Shown here: piece after piece, positions 1 through 7,266 of the stretch | Layout: each line of letters starts with the position of its first letter | Position numbering within the stretch: position 1 is the first letter of the stretch | Assembly (NCBI GenBank): GCA_030152275.1 | Contig: JASLHF010000068.1 | Span: 1 to 20,989, forward strand | DNA: 20,989 bases | Origin: Acinetobacter sp. | Lineage (GTDB): Bacteria; Pseudomonadota; Gammaproteobacteria; Pseudomonadales; Moraxellaceae | Direction of reading: 5' to 3' | Made by a program: the position numbers and the translations under genes | The notes under the pieces: generated by a model | What the model saw: only the letters and a program-made list of their open reading frames with translations | Told to the model about the DNA's origin: nothing | Databases searched by the model: none

Positions 1-840
1 ATTATGGCCACCCGCAGCATCAGCGATCCGCGTGACCGTTTAACCACGATTTTAGTCGCGCCGCTGATGACGTGTTCTGCGCGCCTGCCAGTATATGCAT
101 TGCTGATTTCCGCATTTATTCCAGCAAAAATGGTCTGGGGCATATTCAACCTGCAAGGCTTGGTGCTCTTTGCGCTGTATGCTGCCGGTATTGTCAGCGC
201 ATTGATTGTTGCCACCGTATTGAAGTTTTTCCAAAAAGATAAATCACAGCATGCCTTGCTGATGGAGCTGCCAAGTTACCGCATTCCGGATATAAAAAGC
301 GTCTGGATTGGCTTGCTCGACCGCGCTAAGATTTTTATGAAGCGCGTGGGCGGCATTATTTTTGCGCTGTCGATTTTGCTGTGGTTCCTGTGCACTTTCC
401 CGCAGCCGCCGGAAGGCGCTGTAATGCCAGATATTGATTATTCCTTTGCCGGCATGCTGGGCCATATTATGCAGCCAATCTTTGCGCCGCTGGGCTTTAA
501 TTGGCAAATCTGCATTGCGCTGATTCCGGCCATGGCTGCCCGGGAAGTGGTGGTGGCTGCGCTGGGTACGGTCTATGCCTTGTCTGCAACCGATGATGAT
601 GCTGTTGCGCAGGGTCTATCAACGCTGATCAGCAGCGGTGATTTAGGCTGGTCTGTAGCGACAGGTTTATCGCTTTTGGTGTGGTTTATTTATGCGCCAC
701 ATTGTCTAGCGACCTTGGCCACAGTGAAAAGAGAAACCGGTTCATTGAAAACAGTCGGTTTCATGACCATATATTTATTTGGCCTGGCGTATGTGATGTC
801 ATTCCTGACGTATCAAATCGCTTCGCATTATTTCGGTTAA
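1..840 (+). CDS. feoB: FeoB ferrous iron transporter, C-terminal part (5' end outside window)
   Basis: This is the C-terminal membrane part of FeoB, the inner-membrane Fe(II) importer; the GTPase domain lies upstream of the window. The open frame runs from base 1, so the ATG at position 4 is an internal methionine. The first residues, ending in LTTILVAPLMTCSARLPVY, match the conserved FeoB Gate-domain core with its cysteine. Several hydrophobic segments follow, including a second Gate-like stretch near AMAAREVVVAALGTVYAL. The protein ends with a TAA at 838-840. A small cysteine-rich membrane protein gene starts 29 bases later with its own Shine-Dalgarno, so the two are probably co-transcribed. 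Family membership is certain from the motifs; the regulation of feo lies outside the window. Confidence 0.95.
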   Translation: MMATRSISDPRDRLTTILVAPLMTCSARLPVYALLISAFIPAKMVWGIFNLQGLVLFALYAAGIVSALIVATVLKFFQKDKSQHALLMELPSYRIPDIKSVWIGLLDRAKIFMKRVGGIIFALSILLWFLCTFPQPPEGAVMPDIDYSFAGMLGHIMQPIFAPLGFNWQICIALIPAMAAREVVVAALGTVYALSATDDDAVAQGLSTLISSGDLGWSVATGLSLLVWFIYAPHCLATLATVKRETGSLKTVGFMTIYLFGLAYVMSFLTYQIASHYFG

Positions 841-869
841 TTTGCGCCGGACGGTGAAAGGAGAGTGAA

Positions 870-1121
870 ATGTTTGAACTTCTCATTGTAGCAGCTTTAG
901 TGATCTGGAGCGCATTTGTAGTATTTCATAAGGTTTTTCCGAAAACCGCTTTTGCTGTGTATCATTCACTTTCTCAGGCTTGTGAACAGCGTGGCTGGAC
1001 GGCATTGGCTAAATGGCTTAAGCCTGCGCCGGTTTCTGGCTGCGGCGGCAGCTGCGGCTGTTCAGCGCCGGCCGAACCGCCAGCCAAAAAAAATGAAGTG
1101 CAGGCGGTCAAATGGAAATAA
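870..1121 (+). CDS. Small Cys-rich single-pass membrane protein linked to FeoB
   Basis: This 83-residue protein has one N-terminal hydrophobic segment (about residues 3-19), a short basic and aromatic middle, and a cysteine cluster GCGGSCGCS (Cys58, Cys62, Cys64) followed by a charged Lys-rich tail. It resembles the small 'FeoB-associated Cys-rich membrane protein' type found downstream of feoB in many bacteria, and I believe Acinetobacter annotations call it a DUF6587-type protein. The start is supported by GGAGAG at 859-864, six bases upstream of ATG. No FeoC-like winged helix is visible. A role in Fe(II) handling or in assisting FeoB is inferred from position and the cysteine cluster only. 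An overlapping frame at 952-1218 shows no coding character and is not a gene. Confidence 0.8.
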   Translation: MFELLIVAALVIWSAFVVFHKVFPKTAFAVYHSLSQACEQRGWTALAKWLKPAPVSGCGGSCGCSAPAEPPAKKNEVQAVKWK

Positions 1122-1150
1122 GCCAGCCGGGTGCTGCATCTGTGTAAAAA

Positions 1151-1178
1151 AAACCGTCATCTTTATGACGGTTTTTTT
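1151..1178 (+). terminator. Intrinsic terminator of the feo unit
   Basis: A perfect 10-bp inverted repeat, AAACCGTCAT and ATGACGGTTT, surrounds a CTTT loop at 1151-1174 and runs into a T tract. It lies 30 bases after the stop of the small Cys-rich gene and separates the feo unit from murD. Confidence 0.88.
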
Positions 1179-1250
1179 ACGCGCTGACACAAAAAAAGTG
1201 CCAGAAAGTCAAAACTGAAAAAGCATTCAAAACGCCAAAGTGCTAACATT

Positions 1251-1279
1251 TTGTCAGTTTTAAAAACAGACCATAAAAT
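1251..1279 (+). promoter_or_regulatory. Candidate sigma70 promoter of murD-ftsW
   Basis: TTGTCA at 1251-1256 and TAAAAT at 1274-1279 are separated by 17 bases, each one mismatch from consensus. Transcription would begin at about 1286, only a few bases before the murD ATG at 1289, which implies an almost leaderless mRNA. This is read from sequence only. Confidence 0.5.
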
Positions 1280-1288
1280 GGGGCAAAA

Positions 1289-2635
1289 ATGTTAATACAG
1301 CGTGGTGGTTTAAAGGTTGTTGCTGGACTGGGGATTTCAGGTGTCGCTGCGGTGAATTTTTTACATGAACATGGTTACCGCGTGGCAGCAACAGATTCAC
1401 GGACTACCCCGCCTGGACATGATCAAATCCCAACAGCAGTGCAAACCAGCTTTGGCAAGCTGGATCAGGAACTGCTGCTGCAAGCCGAAGAAATTGTGAT
1501 CAGCCCGGGGCTGGATCCAAAATTGCCTGAAATTCAGGCAGCTGTGGCGCAAGGCATTCCTGTGGTCAGTGAAATTCAGATCCTGCGCCGTGCGACGGAC
1601 AAGCCGATTGTTGGCATTACTGGTTCGAATGCTAAAAGCACAGTGACAACGCTGCTGGGCTTGATGGCGCAGGAAGCCGGTAAAAAAGTGGCAGTTGGAG
1701 GCAATTTAGGCCGTCCGGCGCTGGATTTAACGAAAGATGATCCTGAACTGTATGTTTTGGAATTATCTAGCTTTCAGCTGGAAACTACATCCAATTTAAA
1801 TGCTGAAGCCGCAGTGGTGCTCAATATGAGTGAAGATCATTTAGACCGCCACGGCGATATGCTGGGCTATCATCAGGCCAAGCACCGGATTTTTCAGGGT
1901 GTCAAAAAAGTCATCTTTAACCGAGATGATTCGCTGACCCGCCCGTTGGTGCCGGATACAGTGCCGATGCAGAGCTTTGGCTTAAACGCGCCGGATATGA
2001 ACCAGTTCGGCATTTTAAAAGAAGATGACGGCACGATGTGGCTGGCGCGCGGCCGTGAACGGCTGCTGAAAAGCTCAGATATGTATATTCAGGGTACGCA
2101 TAACATTGCCAATGCTTTGGCTTGCCTAGCGCTGGGGGAAGCCATCGGCTTGCCGCTGGACAGCATGCTGAATACGCTGAAAACATTTAAGGGTTTAGAA
2201 CACCGCTGCGAATTTGTCAAAGAACTGCACGGTGTGCGCTACTACAATGATTCTAAAGGCACCAATATTGGCGCGACGCTGGCTGCTATTGACGGTTTGG
2301 GCGCGGCGATTGAAGCTAAAGGCGGTAAAGTGGCAATTATTTTGGGCGGGCAAGGCAAAGGGCAGGATTTTACTGCGCTGCGCGATTCGCTTGGCAAATA
2401 CGCCAAAGTGGCGGTGCTGATAGGTGAAGACCGCCCAATTATTGAAAAGGCTATTGCAGGTACAACTGAACTGGTGCATGCAGAATCGCTGCAAGAAGCT
2501 GTTGAGATTTGCCAGCAGCATGCACAGGCCAATGATGTGGTATTGCTGTCGCCTGCCTGCGCAAGTTTTGATATGTTTAAAGGTTACAATGAGCGCGGTC
2601 ATCAGTTTGTCAGCTGCGTTAATGTACTGGCTTAA
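1289..2635 (+). CDS. murD: UDP-N-acetylmuramoyl-L-alanine--D-glutamate ligase (MurD)
   Basis: MurD adds D-glutamate to UDP-MurNAc-L-Ala using ATP (EC 6.3.2.9), a cytoplasmic step of peptidoglycan precursor synthesis. The 448-residue length is typical. Visible are an N-terminal Rossmann-like UDP-binding region (GLGISG, residues 13-18), the Mur ligase P-loop GITGSNAKST (109-118), the ELSSFQLE motif (158-165), the NMSEDHLDRH motif (179-188), and the lysine of YHQAKHR (198) at the position of the carbamylated lysine in E. coli MurD. The C-terminal domain carries YYNDSKGTN and a late SPACASFDMF. The ATG at 1289 gives the N-terminus I expect for Acinetobacter MurD; the only SD-like signal is GGGG at 1279-1283. 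ftsW starts 21 bases after the stop, so the two form an operon. Confidence 0.97.
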   Translation: MLIQRGGLKVVAGLGISGVAAVNFLHEHGYRVAATDSRTTPPGHDQIPTAVQTSFGKLDQELLLQAEEIVISPGLDPKLPEIQAAVAQGIPVVSEIQILRRATDKPIVGITGSNAKSTVTTLLGLMAQEAGKKVAVGGNLGRPALDLTKDDPELYVLELSSFQLETTSNLNAEAAVVLNMSEDHLDRHGDMLGYHQAKHRIFQGVKKVIFNRDDSLTRPLVPDTVPMQSFGLNAPDMNQFGILKEDDGTMWLARGRERLLKSSDMYIQGTHNIANALACLALGEAIGLPLDSMLNTLKTFKGLEHRCEFVKELHGVRYYNDSKGTNIGATLAAIDGLGAAIEAKGGKVAIILGGQGKGQDFTALRDSLGKYAKVAVLIGEDRPIIEKAIAGTTELVHAESLQEAVEICQQHAQANDVVLLSPACASFDMFKGYNERGHQFVSCVNVLA

Positions 2636-2656
2636 AAGAACGATAAGGAAAGTTGT

Positions 2657-3853
2657 ATGGCTGGGTTAGCTCAGACGACCATAAATAAAATAAGTGAAGT
2701 GTACGAGCGCTGGGCGCCGCGGCTGCCAGCCGAGGTCAATATGCGCAATGTGCTGATTTTTTGCGTATTGGCGCTTTTGTGCCTTGGCTCGATCATGGTG
2801 GCTTCCGCCTCGATGCCCTATGCCGACCGCCTGCATGAAAATGCTTTTCACTATGTTACCCGTCACGGCATTTCGATTTTTGTTGCGGCTGTGGCTGCTT
2901 ATTTTGCCTATAAAGTCCCCATGAATGTCTGGTTTAACAACACCTTTCCGCTGTGGCTGCTGACCATTGCGCTGCTGGCGGTGGTGCTGGTGGCCGGCAC
3001 GGAGGTCAACGGTTCGACGCGCTGGATCCGCTTGGGCGGCTTTACCTTACAGGCTTCAGAAGTTGCGAAGGTGATGATGGCGATATTTACGGCAGATTAT
3101 GTCGTGCGCCGGGCTGAAGAGGTGCGCAATAACTTGTCCGGCCTATACCGGCTGGGCGCAGTGATGATCATCACGGTAGGTTTAATTCTGGCGGAGCCAG
3201 ATTTAGGCGCCACGGCCGTTATTGTCTTGATGATTTTGGGCGTATTCTTTTTGGCGGGCGCGCCGGCTATCCAGTTTATTGCTTTCATGGCATTTATTGT
3301 GGTGGGCTTAGTTATTGCGATTGTATTTGAGCCTTACCGCTTGCAGCGCGCGCTGTCATTTACCAATCCGTGGGCAGACCCATTGGGTACTGGCTATCAG
3401 CTGTCGAATGCCTTGATGGCTTTTGGCCGCGGTGAATGGTTTGGTGTCGGCTTGGGGCACAGCATCCAAAAAATGTCTTATTTGCCGGAAGCGCATACTG
3501 ACTTTATGCTGGCGATTCTAGGCGAAGAATTCGGTTTTTTCGGCATTACTTTAGTGATGGTGCTGTCATTTACCATGGTGGTGTGCTGCATTAAGATTGG
3601 CCACCGCGCGCTGCGCAATCAGTATCTGCGCGCCGGCTATCTGGCTTACGGCATCAGCATTATTTTTCTGCTGCAGATTTTGGTGAATGCAGGCATGAAC
3701 ATGGGCATGCTGCCGACCAAAGGCTTAACGCTGCCATTCATCAGTTACGGTGGTTCCTCACTGATTATCTGCGCCATTATGGTCAGTCTGGTGCTGAAAA
3801 TTGAATCCACCACCCAGCAGATTAATCCGAGTAAAGAAGAATCCAGTTTCTAG
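2657..3853 (+). CDS. ftsW: FtsW, SEDS-family septal peptidoglycan glycosyltransferase
   Basis: FtsW polymerises glycan strands from lipid II at the division septum together with the transpeptidase FtsI (PBP3). The protein has 398 residues with about ten membrane segments after a short cytoplasmic N-terminus. Signature stretches of the SEDS family are visible: the loop GYQLSNALMAFGRGEWFG, then LPEAHTDFMLAILGEEFG, and the C-terminal LTLPFISYGGSS (about 357-368). FtsW is chosen over RodA because of the partner murD and the close match to the FtsW form of these loops. AAGGAAAG at 2646-2653 supports the ATG start. The gene ends at TAG, 30 bases before a strong terminator, so murD-ftsW is a two-gene unit; ftsI, mraY, murG and murC are not in this window. 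Confidence 0.95.
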   Translation: MAGLAQTTINKISEVYERWAPRLPAEVNMRNVLIFCVLALLCLGSIMVASASMPYADRLHENAFHYVTRHGISIFVAAVAAYFAYKVPMNVWFNNTFPLWLLTIALLAVVLVAGTEVNGSTRWIRLGGFTLQASEVAKVMMAIFTADYVVRRAEEVRNNLSGLYRLGAVMIITVGLILAEPDLGATAVIVLMILGVFFLAGAPAIQFIAFMAFIVVGLVIAIVFEPYRLQRALSFTNPWADPLGTGYQLSNALMAFGRGEWFGVGLGHSIQKMSYLPEAHTDFMLAILGEEFGFFGITLVMVLSFTMVVCCIKIGHRALRNQYLRAGYLAYGISIIFLLQILVNAGMNMGMLPTKGLTLPFISYGGSSLIICAIMVSLVLKIESTTQQINPSKEESSF

Positions 3854-3882
3854 ATCAGTGTTGCTCTGCTGTATTCATCGCG

Positions 3883-3908
3883 CCGGACACATCAGTGTCC
3901 GGTTTTTT
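3883..3908 (+). terminator. Intrinsic terminator of murD-ftsW
   Basis: A perfect 8-bp stem, CCGGACAC and GTGTCCGG, with loop ATCA (3883-3902) is followed by six T. The gene beyond it (gluQ) is convergent. The 150 bases from 3909 to 4059 hold no further feature that I can support. Confidence 0.9.
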
Positions 3909-4059
3909 ATGCGCGTTTCATTTTTATGAAGGATATTTGCTAAGCCAAGGCGCGCAAAGCGGAAGGTTAAAACAGCCTGTCTGCATGAGTCTTGGAGAGC
4001 GCAAAGGCTGGGTAGAGGGAATAGAGAAAAGGTTTACAGCGCGAAATTATTAAAAATGT

Positions 4060-4923
4060 CTAGCGGTAAATACCAGACAATTCAGCTTGATGAGGAATCA
4101 AGCCGGTATCCCACTGCGCAATAGCCTGCTGCAGCATATTTTCCGGCTTATCCAGCTCTATAGCAGGCTGATGCAGGGCGTGAACCGCCTGCTGCAGCAG
4201 CTGCGGCGCCTGAGCAGGATCCAGCGCTTGCGCCATATTTTGCTTAGAGAGCTTCTGCCCCTGATCATTCATGGCCAGCGGCAAATGCATATACTGCAGC
4301 GGGGCATAGCCCAGCAGGCGGCCGAGCCAAATCTGGCGTTCGGTATTGTCCAGCAAGTCTGCGCCGCGCACGACATGAGTCATACCTTGAAGATGGTCAT
4401 CCACCACAGCCGCCAGTTGATAATTGATGATGCCGTCACGGCGTTTCAGCACAAAATCACCTAAGTCATGCTGCAGATTGGAGCAATGCCGGCCCTGCAG
4501 GCGGTCATTGAAACAGATATCTTGATCTTCAACTTTCAGGCGCACAGCTTGATCCTGCAGCGGTAAATTCAGCGTGCGGCAGGTGCCCTGATAGATATGA
4601 TTGGAACCGAGCATTTTTCGGGTGCATTGGCAGGCATAGACTAGCCCAAGCGCATGGAGCTGTTCCAGCACGGCTTCATAAATGTCTAAACGGTCTTTTT
4701 GAAAAATGATTTCGCCGTCCGGCACAAAGCCGAAGGCATCGATACAGCGCAGAATATGCTCTTCACTGCCGGGGAAAATACGCGGCATATCCGTGTCTTC
4801 AATCCGTACAGCCCAATGCCCCTGATGGGCGCGGGCATCACAGTAACTTGCGACTGCCGTAATTAAAGAGCCAAAATGCAAAGGACCGGTTGGCGATGGC
4901 GCAAACCGGCCCACATAAGCCAT
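4060..4923 (-). CDS. gluQ: Glutamyl-Q tRNA(Asp) synthetase (GluQ-RS, YadB)
   Basis: GluQ-RS is a truncated paralogue of glutamyl-tRNA synthetase that attaches glutamate to the queuosine of tRNA(Asp). From the ATG at 4923 the protein has 287 residues. Visible are the HIGH-type signature region FAPSPTGPLHFGSL (7-20), a zinc site with C98, C100, Y111 and C115 (CxC...YxxxC), and a KMSKS-like KLSKQN (224-229); the anticodon-binding domain of GltX is absent, as expected. An in-frame ATG at 4983 would add 20 residues, but those are encoded by an interspersed repeat and precede the family's usual N-terminus, so I prefer 4923. Its Shine-Dalgarno (AGGAGG) lies inside the repeat. The gene follows dksA, the same order as in E. 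coli. Confidence 0.93.
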   Translation of the reverse strand: MAYVGRFAPSPTGPLHFGSLITAVASYCDARAHQGHWAVRIEDTDMPRIFPGSEEHILRCIDAFGFVPDGEIIFQKDRLDIYEAVLEQLHALGLVYACQCTRKMLGSNHIYQGTCRTLNLPLQDQAVRLKVEDQDICFNDRLQGRHCSNLQHDLGDFVLKRRDGIINYQLAAVVDDHLQGMTHVVRGADLLDNTERQIWLGRLLGYAPLQYMHLPLAMNDQGQKLSKQNMAQALDPAQAPQLLQQAVHALHQPAIELDKPENMLQQAIAQWDTGLIPHQAELSGIYR

Positions 4924-4927
4924 CCTG

Positions 4928-4970
4928 TTATCCCCCTCCTTTTGTAAAAGAGGGGTTAGGGGAGGATTAT
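4928..4970. repeat. Short GC-rich palindromic repeat between dksA and gluQ
   Basis: The segment holds the arms CCCCTCCTTTT and AAAAGAGGGG (one bulged C) around a two-base loop, followed by TTAGGGGAGG. On the minus strand it translates as PPLTPLLQKEG, a sequence I recognise from a common intergenic repeat of Acinetobacter and other gammaproteobacteria that is often mis-annotated as part of proteins. Read on the minus strand the 3' arm contains AGGAGGGGG, 10 to 15 bases before the gluQ ATG. There is no T tract, so it is not an intrinsic terminator. The repeat-family assignment rests on memory. Confidence 0.7.
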
Positions 4971-4982
4971 TGAATAACATCA

Positions 4983-5510
4983 TTAACCGTTATTTTGCTT
5001 CTCTTTGATTTCTGCAAGTGTTTTGCAGTCAATACACAGAGTCGCAGTCGGGCGCGCTTCTAAGCGGCGCAGGCCGATTTCAATACCGCAAGTTTCACAG
5101 AAACCGTAGTCATCATTTTTGATGGCTTCAATAGACTGTTCAATTTTGCGGATCAGCTTGCGTTCGCGGTCGCGGGTGCGCAGCTCAATAGCAAATTCTT
5201 CTTCCTGTGTCGCACGGTCATTGACGTCTGGAAGCGCAGTATTTTCATCCTGCATGGTGTTTAAAGTGCGGTCCACTTCAGACATCAGCTCGGCTTTCCA
5301 TGCAAGCAAAATGCGGCGGAAATGCTCAAGCTGCCCTTCCGACATATATTCTTCATTTTTCTTCGGCTGATAAGGCTCAATACCAAACAGGCTAGCAGTT
5401 GAACCACCTTCAGACGCCTTTGGCTTTGCTTTGCGGACACGCTTCGCAGATTTTTCATCCGCCGCATCAATTTGTTCGTCTAAGACTTGATTTTGGTTGT
5501 CATTCGCCAT
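4983..5510 (-). CDS. dksA: DksA, RNA polymerase-binding stringent-response factor
   Basis: DksA binds the secondary channel of RNA polymerase and, with ppGpp, represses stable RNA promoters and activates amino acid biosynthesis genes. The coiled-coil tip DVNDRA carries the two key aspartates (D95 and D98, with A100), and the zinc finger is complete with C138, C141, C159 and C162. The 175-residue length is longer than the 151 of E. coli because of a charged, disordered N-terminus of about 50 residues, which I understand is normal in Acinetobacter. A further ATG lies at 5519, but the only Shine-Dalgarno (GAGG, 5521-5524) is one base from it and ten bases from the ATG at 5510, so 5510 is preferred. 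The stop overlaps an upstream in-frame gluQ ATG by one base. Confidence 0.95.
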   Translation of the reverse strand: MANDNQNQVLDEQIDAADEKSAKRVRKAKPKASEGGSTASLFGIEPYQPKKNEEYMSEGQLEHFRRILLAWKAELMSEVDRTLNTMQDENTALPDVNDRATQEEEFAIELRTRDRERKLIRKIEQSIEAIKNDDYGFCETCGIEIGLRRLEARPTATLCIDCKTLAEIKEKQNNG

Positions 5511-5538
5511 ATAGGGCATTCCTCATCATATGCATATA

Positions 5539-5568
5539 TCTATACGCAAAAAATATGGTGATATGCAA
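5539..5568 (-). promoter_or_regulatory. Candidate sigma70 promoter of dksA
   Basis: On the minus strand TTGCAT (5568-5563) and TATAGA (5544-5539) are separated by 18 bases. Transcription would start near 5532, leaving a leader of about 20 bases that contains the GAGG Shine-Dalgarno. The spacing to the ATG at 5510 fits well. Confidence 0.5.
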
Positions 5569-5721
5569 GTTTTTTTATCGCCCCTGACTCGGATATTCCA
5601 TTAGCAGGGGCCGTCATCATATAGACTTTTTTTCGATTTAGATAGTCTTAGATGTTTCCGCTCTGCTCGACAGGCAGCATTCAAAAGCCATAAATTAATC
5701 TAAAAGAATCAAATTGAAAAG

Positions 5722-6522
5722 TTAATAACCTGAAATTTCTGAATTAATTTGGGGCTGATCGGCTTGTACGCGTATCACTTCTGTTGAAAACTCACCATTA
5801 TCTTTTAAATGCATTACGCGGTAACCCGGAAACTGCTCATCCAGCGCAAAATTTTCACTGCCCGGTTTAAACTGCACGCTGGTCGATGGTGCAGATAAAA
5901 ACTCAATATCATTCCAATGGTTACATGAATCTTGATGCACATGGCCGCATAGTACGGCCTTGATATTGCTGTATTTGGCGATGACCTGCATCAGATGGTC
6001 AGCATTTTTCAGTTTGTGCTGATCAATCCAGTGTGACTGCATAGCAAAAGGATGATGATGGCAGGCGATTATCATGTGAAGTCCAGCGTGGGCGGCTAAG
6101 ATCTCATCCAGCTGCTGCAGCTGCTGTTCTGAAATCCAGCCGTCGACTTTGCCTGCGACCGCGCTGTTCAGCAGCACAATGCCCCAGTTGCCGCAATGCA
6201 ATAAATGTACTTGATCTTGTTCTCGGTAGAAAGGAAAAAAGGCCGCATCATCATGGTTGCCTGGAATTTGAAAATGCGGAATATGCAGCTGCTGCATGTA
6301 CTGCAGATAGCGGGCATACGTTTCCTGCACCGGCACTTGCGCTAAGTCCCCAGTATGAATAATGGCGTTTGCGCCGGAAAAATTCCGGACAATATGCGAC
6401 ATTACTTGCTGAAAGCTGTGCTCCGGATTGATTTTGACAAATTCAAGCTCAACTCGGTCCATGAGATGAGTATCTGTAATTTGAATAATAGTCCAGTCTG
6501 TCAAAGTATCTGATTTCCCCAA
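5722..6522 (-). CDS. cpdA: CpdA-type 3',5'-cyclic AMP phosphodiesterase
   Basis: This is a calcineurin-like metallophosphoesterase of the class III cyclic nucleotide phosphodiesterases, expected to hydrolyse cAMP to AMP in the cytoplasm. All metal-binding motifs are present in order: DTH (17-19), HTGD (56-59), GNHD (88-91), HHHP (155-158) and GHVH (193-196). The length of 266 residues is normal for CpdA. The furthest possible start is a TTG at 6522, because an in-frame stop lies 21 bases upstream; no good Shine-Dalgarno precedes it, and a TTG six codons later is an alternative. The gene follows nudF by 42 bases, matching the nudF and cpdA neighbourhood of E. coli, and is probably co-transcribed with it. 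Confidence 0.9.
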   Translation of the reverse strand: MGKSDTLTDWTIIQITDTHLMDRVELEFVKINPEHSFQQVMSHIVRNFSGANAIIHTGDLAQVPVQETYARYLQYMQQLHIPHFQIPGNHDDAAFFPFYREQDQVHLLHCGNWGIVLLNSAVAGKVDGWISEQQLQQLDEILAAHAGLHMIIACHHHPFAMQSHWIDQHKLKNADHLMQVIAKYSNIKAVLCGHVHQDSCNHWNDIEFLSAPSTSVQFKPGSENFALDEQFPGYRVMHLKDNGEFSTEVIRVQADQPQINSEISGY

Positions 6523-6548
6523 AAATAGTGCTTTATTTACACGTTAAA

Positions 6549-6572
6549 AGGCCTATTTTCTCCATTAGGCCT
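6549..6572. other. Inverted repeat between nudF and cpdA
   Basis: AGGCCTA (6549-6555) and TAGGCCT (6566-6572) form a 7-bp stem with a 10-base loop that overlaps the nudF stop codon. On the minus strand it is followed by TTTT then A, so it could act as a weak, leaky terminator that lowers cpdA relative to nudF, or only as an mRNA stabiliser. Confidence 0.45.
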
Positions 6573-7185
6573 GTTGAGTAGTATGTATATGCTGCTGCAG
6601 CCATTGCAAGGCCATAATGACGGGTGCATTCTTTAACCGACCGCTGGCAAGCAGCCCGGGTATAGCCTCAAAATCTAAAATATGCAGCTGAATATTTTCC
6701 CCTTCATCCGCCATGCCGAATACCCCGCCATGCGCAGGCAGTTCAGCTTGCGCGCTGTATAAGTGGAACAGTTCGGCGCATGCGCCTGCAGACGGGTAAA
6801 ATGTAAACAAATGTTGAAGTTCATGCACATGGCAGCCGGACTCTTCTAGACTTTCGCGCCGAATACAGCTTTCTGGCGATTCATTTCCATCCAGAATGCC
6901 GGCGATAATTTCCAGCTGCCAAGGTGATGCTGAATCATCGATTGCGCCAATGCGGAACTGTTCAATGAGTGCAAATTTCTTCTGTTCAGGGCTGTAAATC
7001 AGCACACCGGCAGCTTCAGGCCGGCGGATCAGTTCGCGCTGTAAGAGAGGGGTGTATCGGTCTTGATGAAAAAGGCGGTGACGCAGGCTGATTTTTTCTA
7101 CCTGTATAAAGCCGCGGTATGCATACTCACGCTTCTCTACGGCGTAATCATTGTTGTTATAGCTTGCTTGCTGAATAATATTCAT
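6565..7185 (-). CDS. nudF: ADP-ribose pyrophosphatase, Nudix family (NudF)
   Basis: NudF splits ADP-ribose into AMP and ribose 5-phosphate and probably other nucleoside diphosphate sugars. The protein is 206 residues from the ATG at 7185, close to the E. coli length of 209. The Nudix box is visible at about residues 96-120, beginning GILDGNE and containing RESLEESG, which supplies the metal-binding glutamates. A TTG four codons upstream keeps the frame open but sits in the T tract of the thiC terminator, so the ATG is preferred. There is no clear Shine-Dalgarno. The cpdA gene follows directly. The position just after a terminator leaves almost no room for its own promoter. Confidence 0.9.
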   Translation of the reverse strand: MNIIQQASYNNNDYAVEKREYAYRGFIQVEKISLRHRLFHQDRYTPLLQRELIRRPEAAGVLIYSPEQKKFALIEQFRIGAIDDSASPWQLEIIAGILDGNESPESCIRRESLEESGCHVHELQHLFTFYPSAGACAELFHLYSAQAELPAHGGVFGMADEGENIQLHILDFEAIPGLLASGRLKNAPVIMALQWLQQHIHTTQQA

Positions 7186-7194
7186 AGAGTTAAA

Positions 7195-7227
7195 CAAAAA
7201 AGGATGAAAACTGCTGTTTTCATCCTA
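7195..7227 (-). terminator. Intrinsic terminator of thiC
   Basis: An 11-bp perfect inverted repeat, AGGATGAAAAC (7201-7211) and GTTTTCATCCT (7217-7227), is followed on the minus strand by a run of six T at 7200-7195. It lies 40 bases beyond the thiC stop and ends about ten bases before the nudF ATG. Confidence 0.92.
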
Positions 7228-7266
7228 ACTGAGATTTAAGTGAAGACAAATGCTTTTTTTACTGAC

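Noticed and set aside
4924..4983. 20-residue N-terminal extension of GluQ-RS
   Set aside because: The residues are encoded by the palindromic repeat and precede the conserved FAPSPTGPLH start region. The ATG at 4923 has a Shine-Dalgarno.
5581..5610. CCCCTG...CAGGGG hairpin upstream of dksA as a cpdA terminator
   Set aside because: The loop is 18 bases and the minus strand has A rather than T after the stem, so it does not fit an intrinsic terminator.
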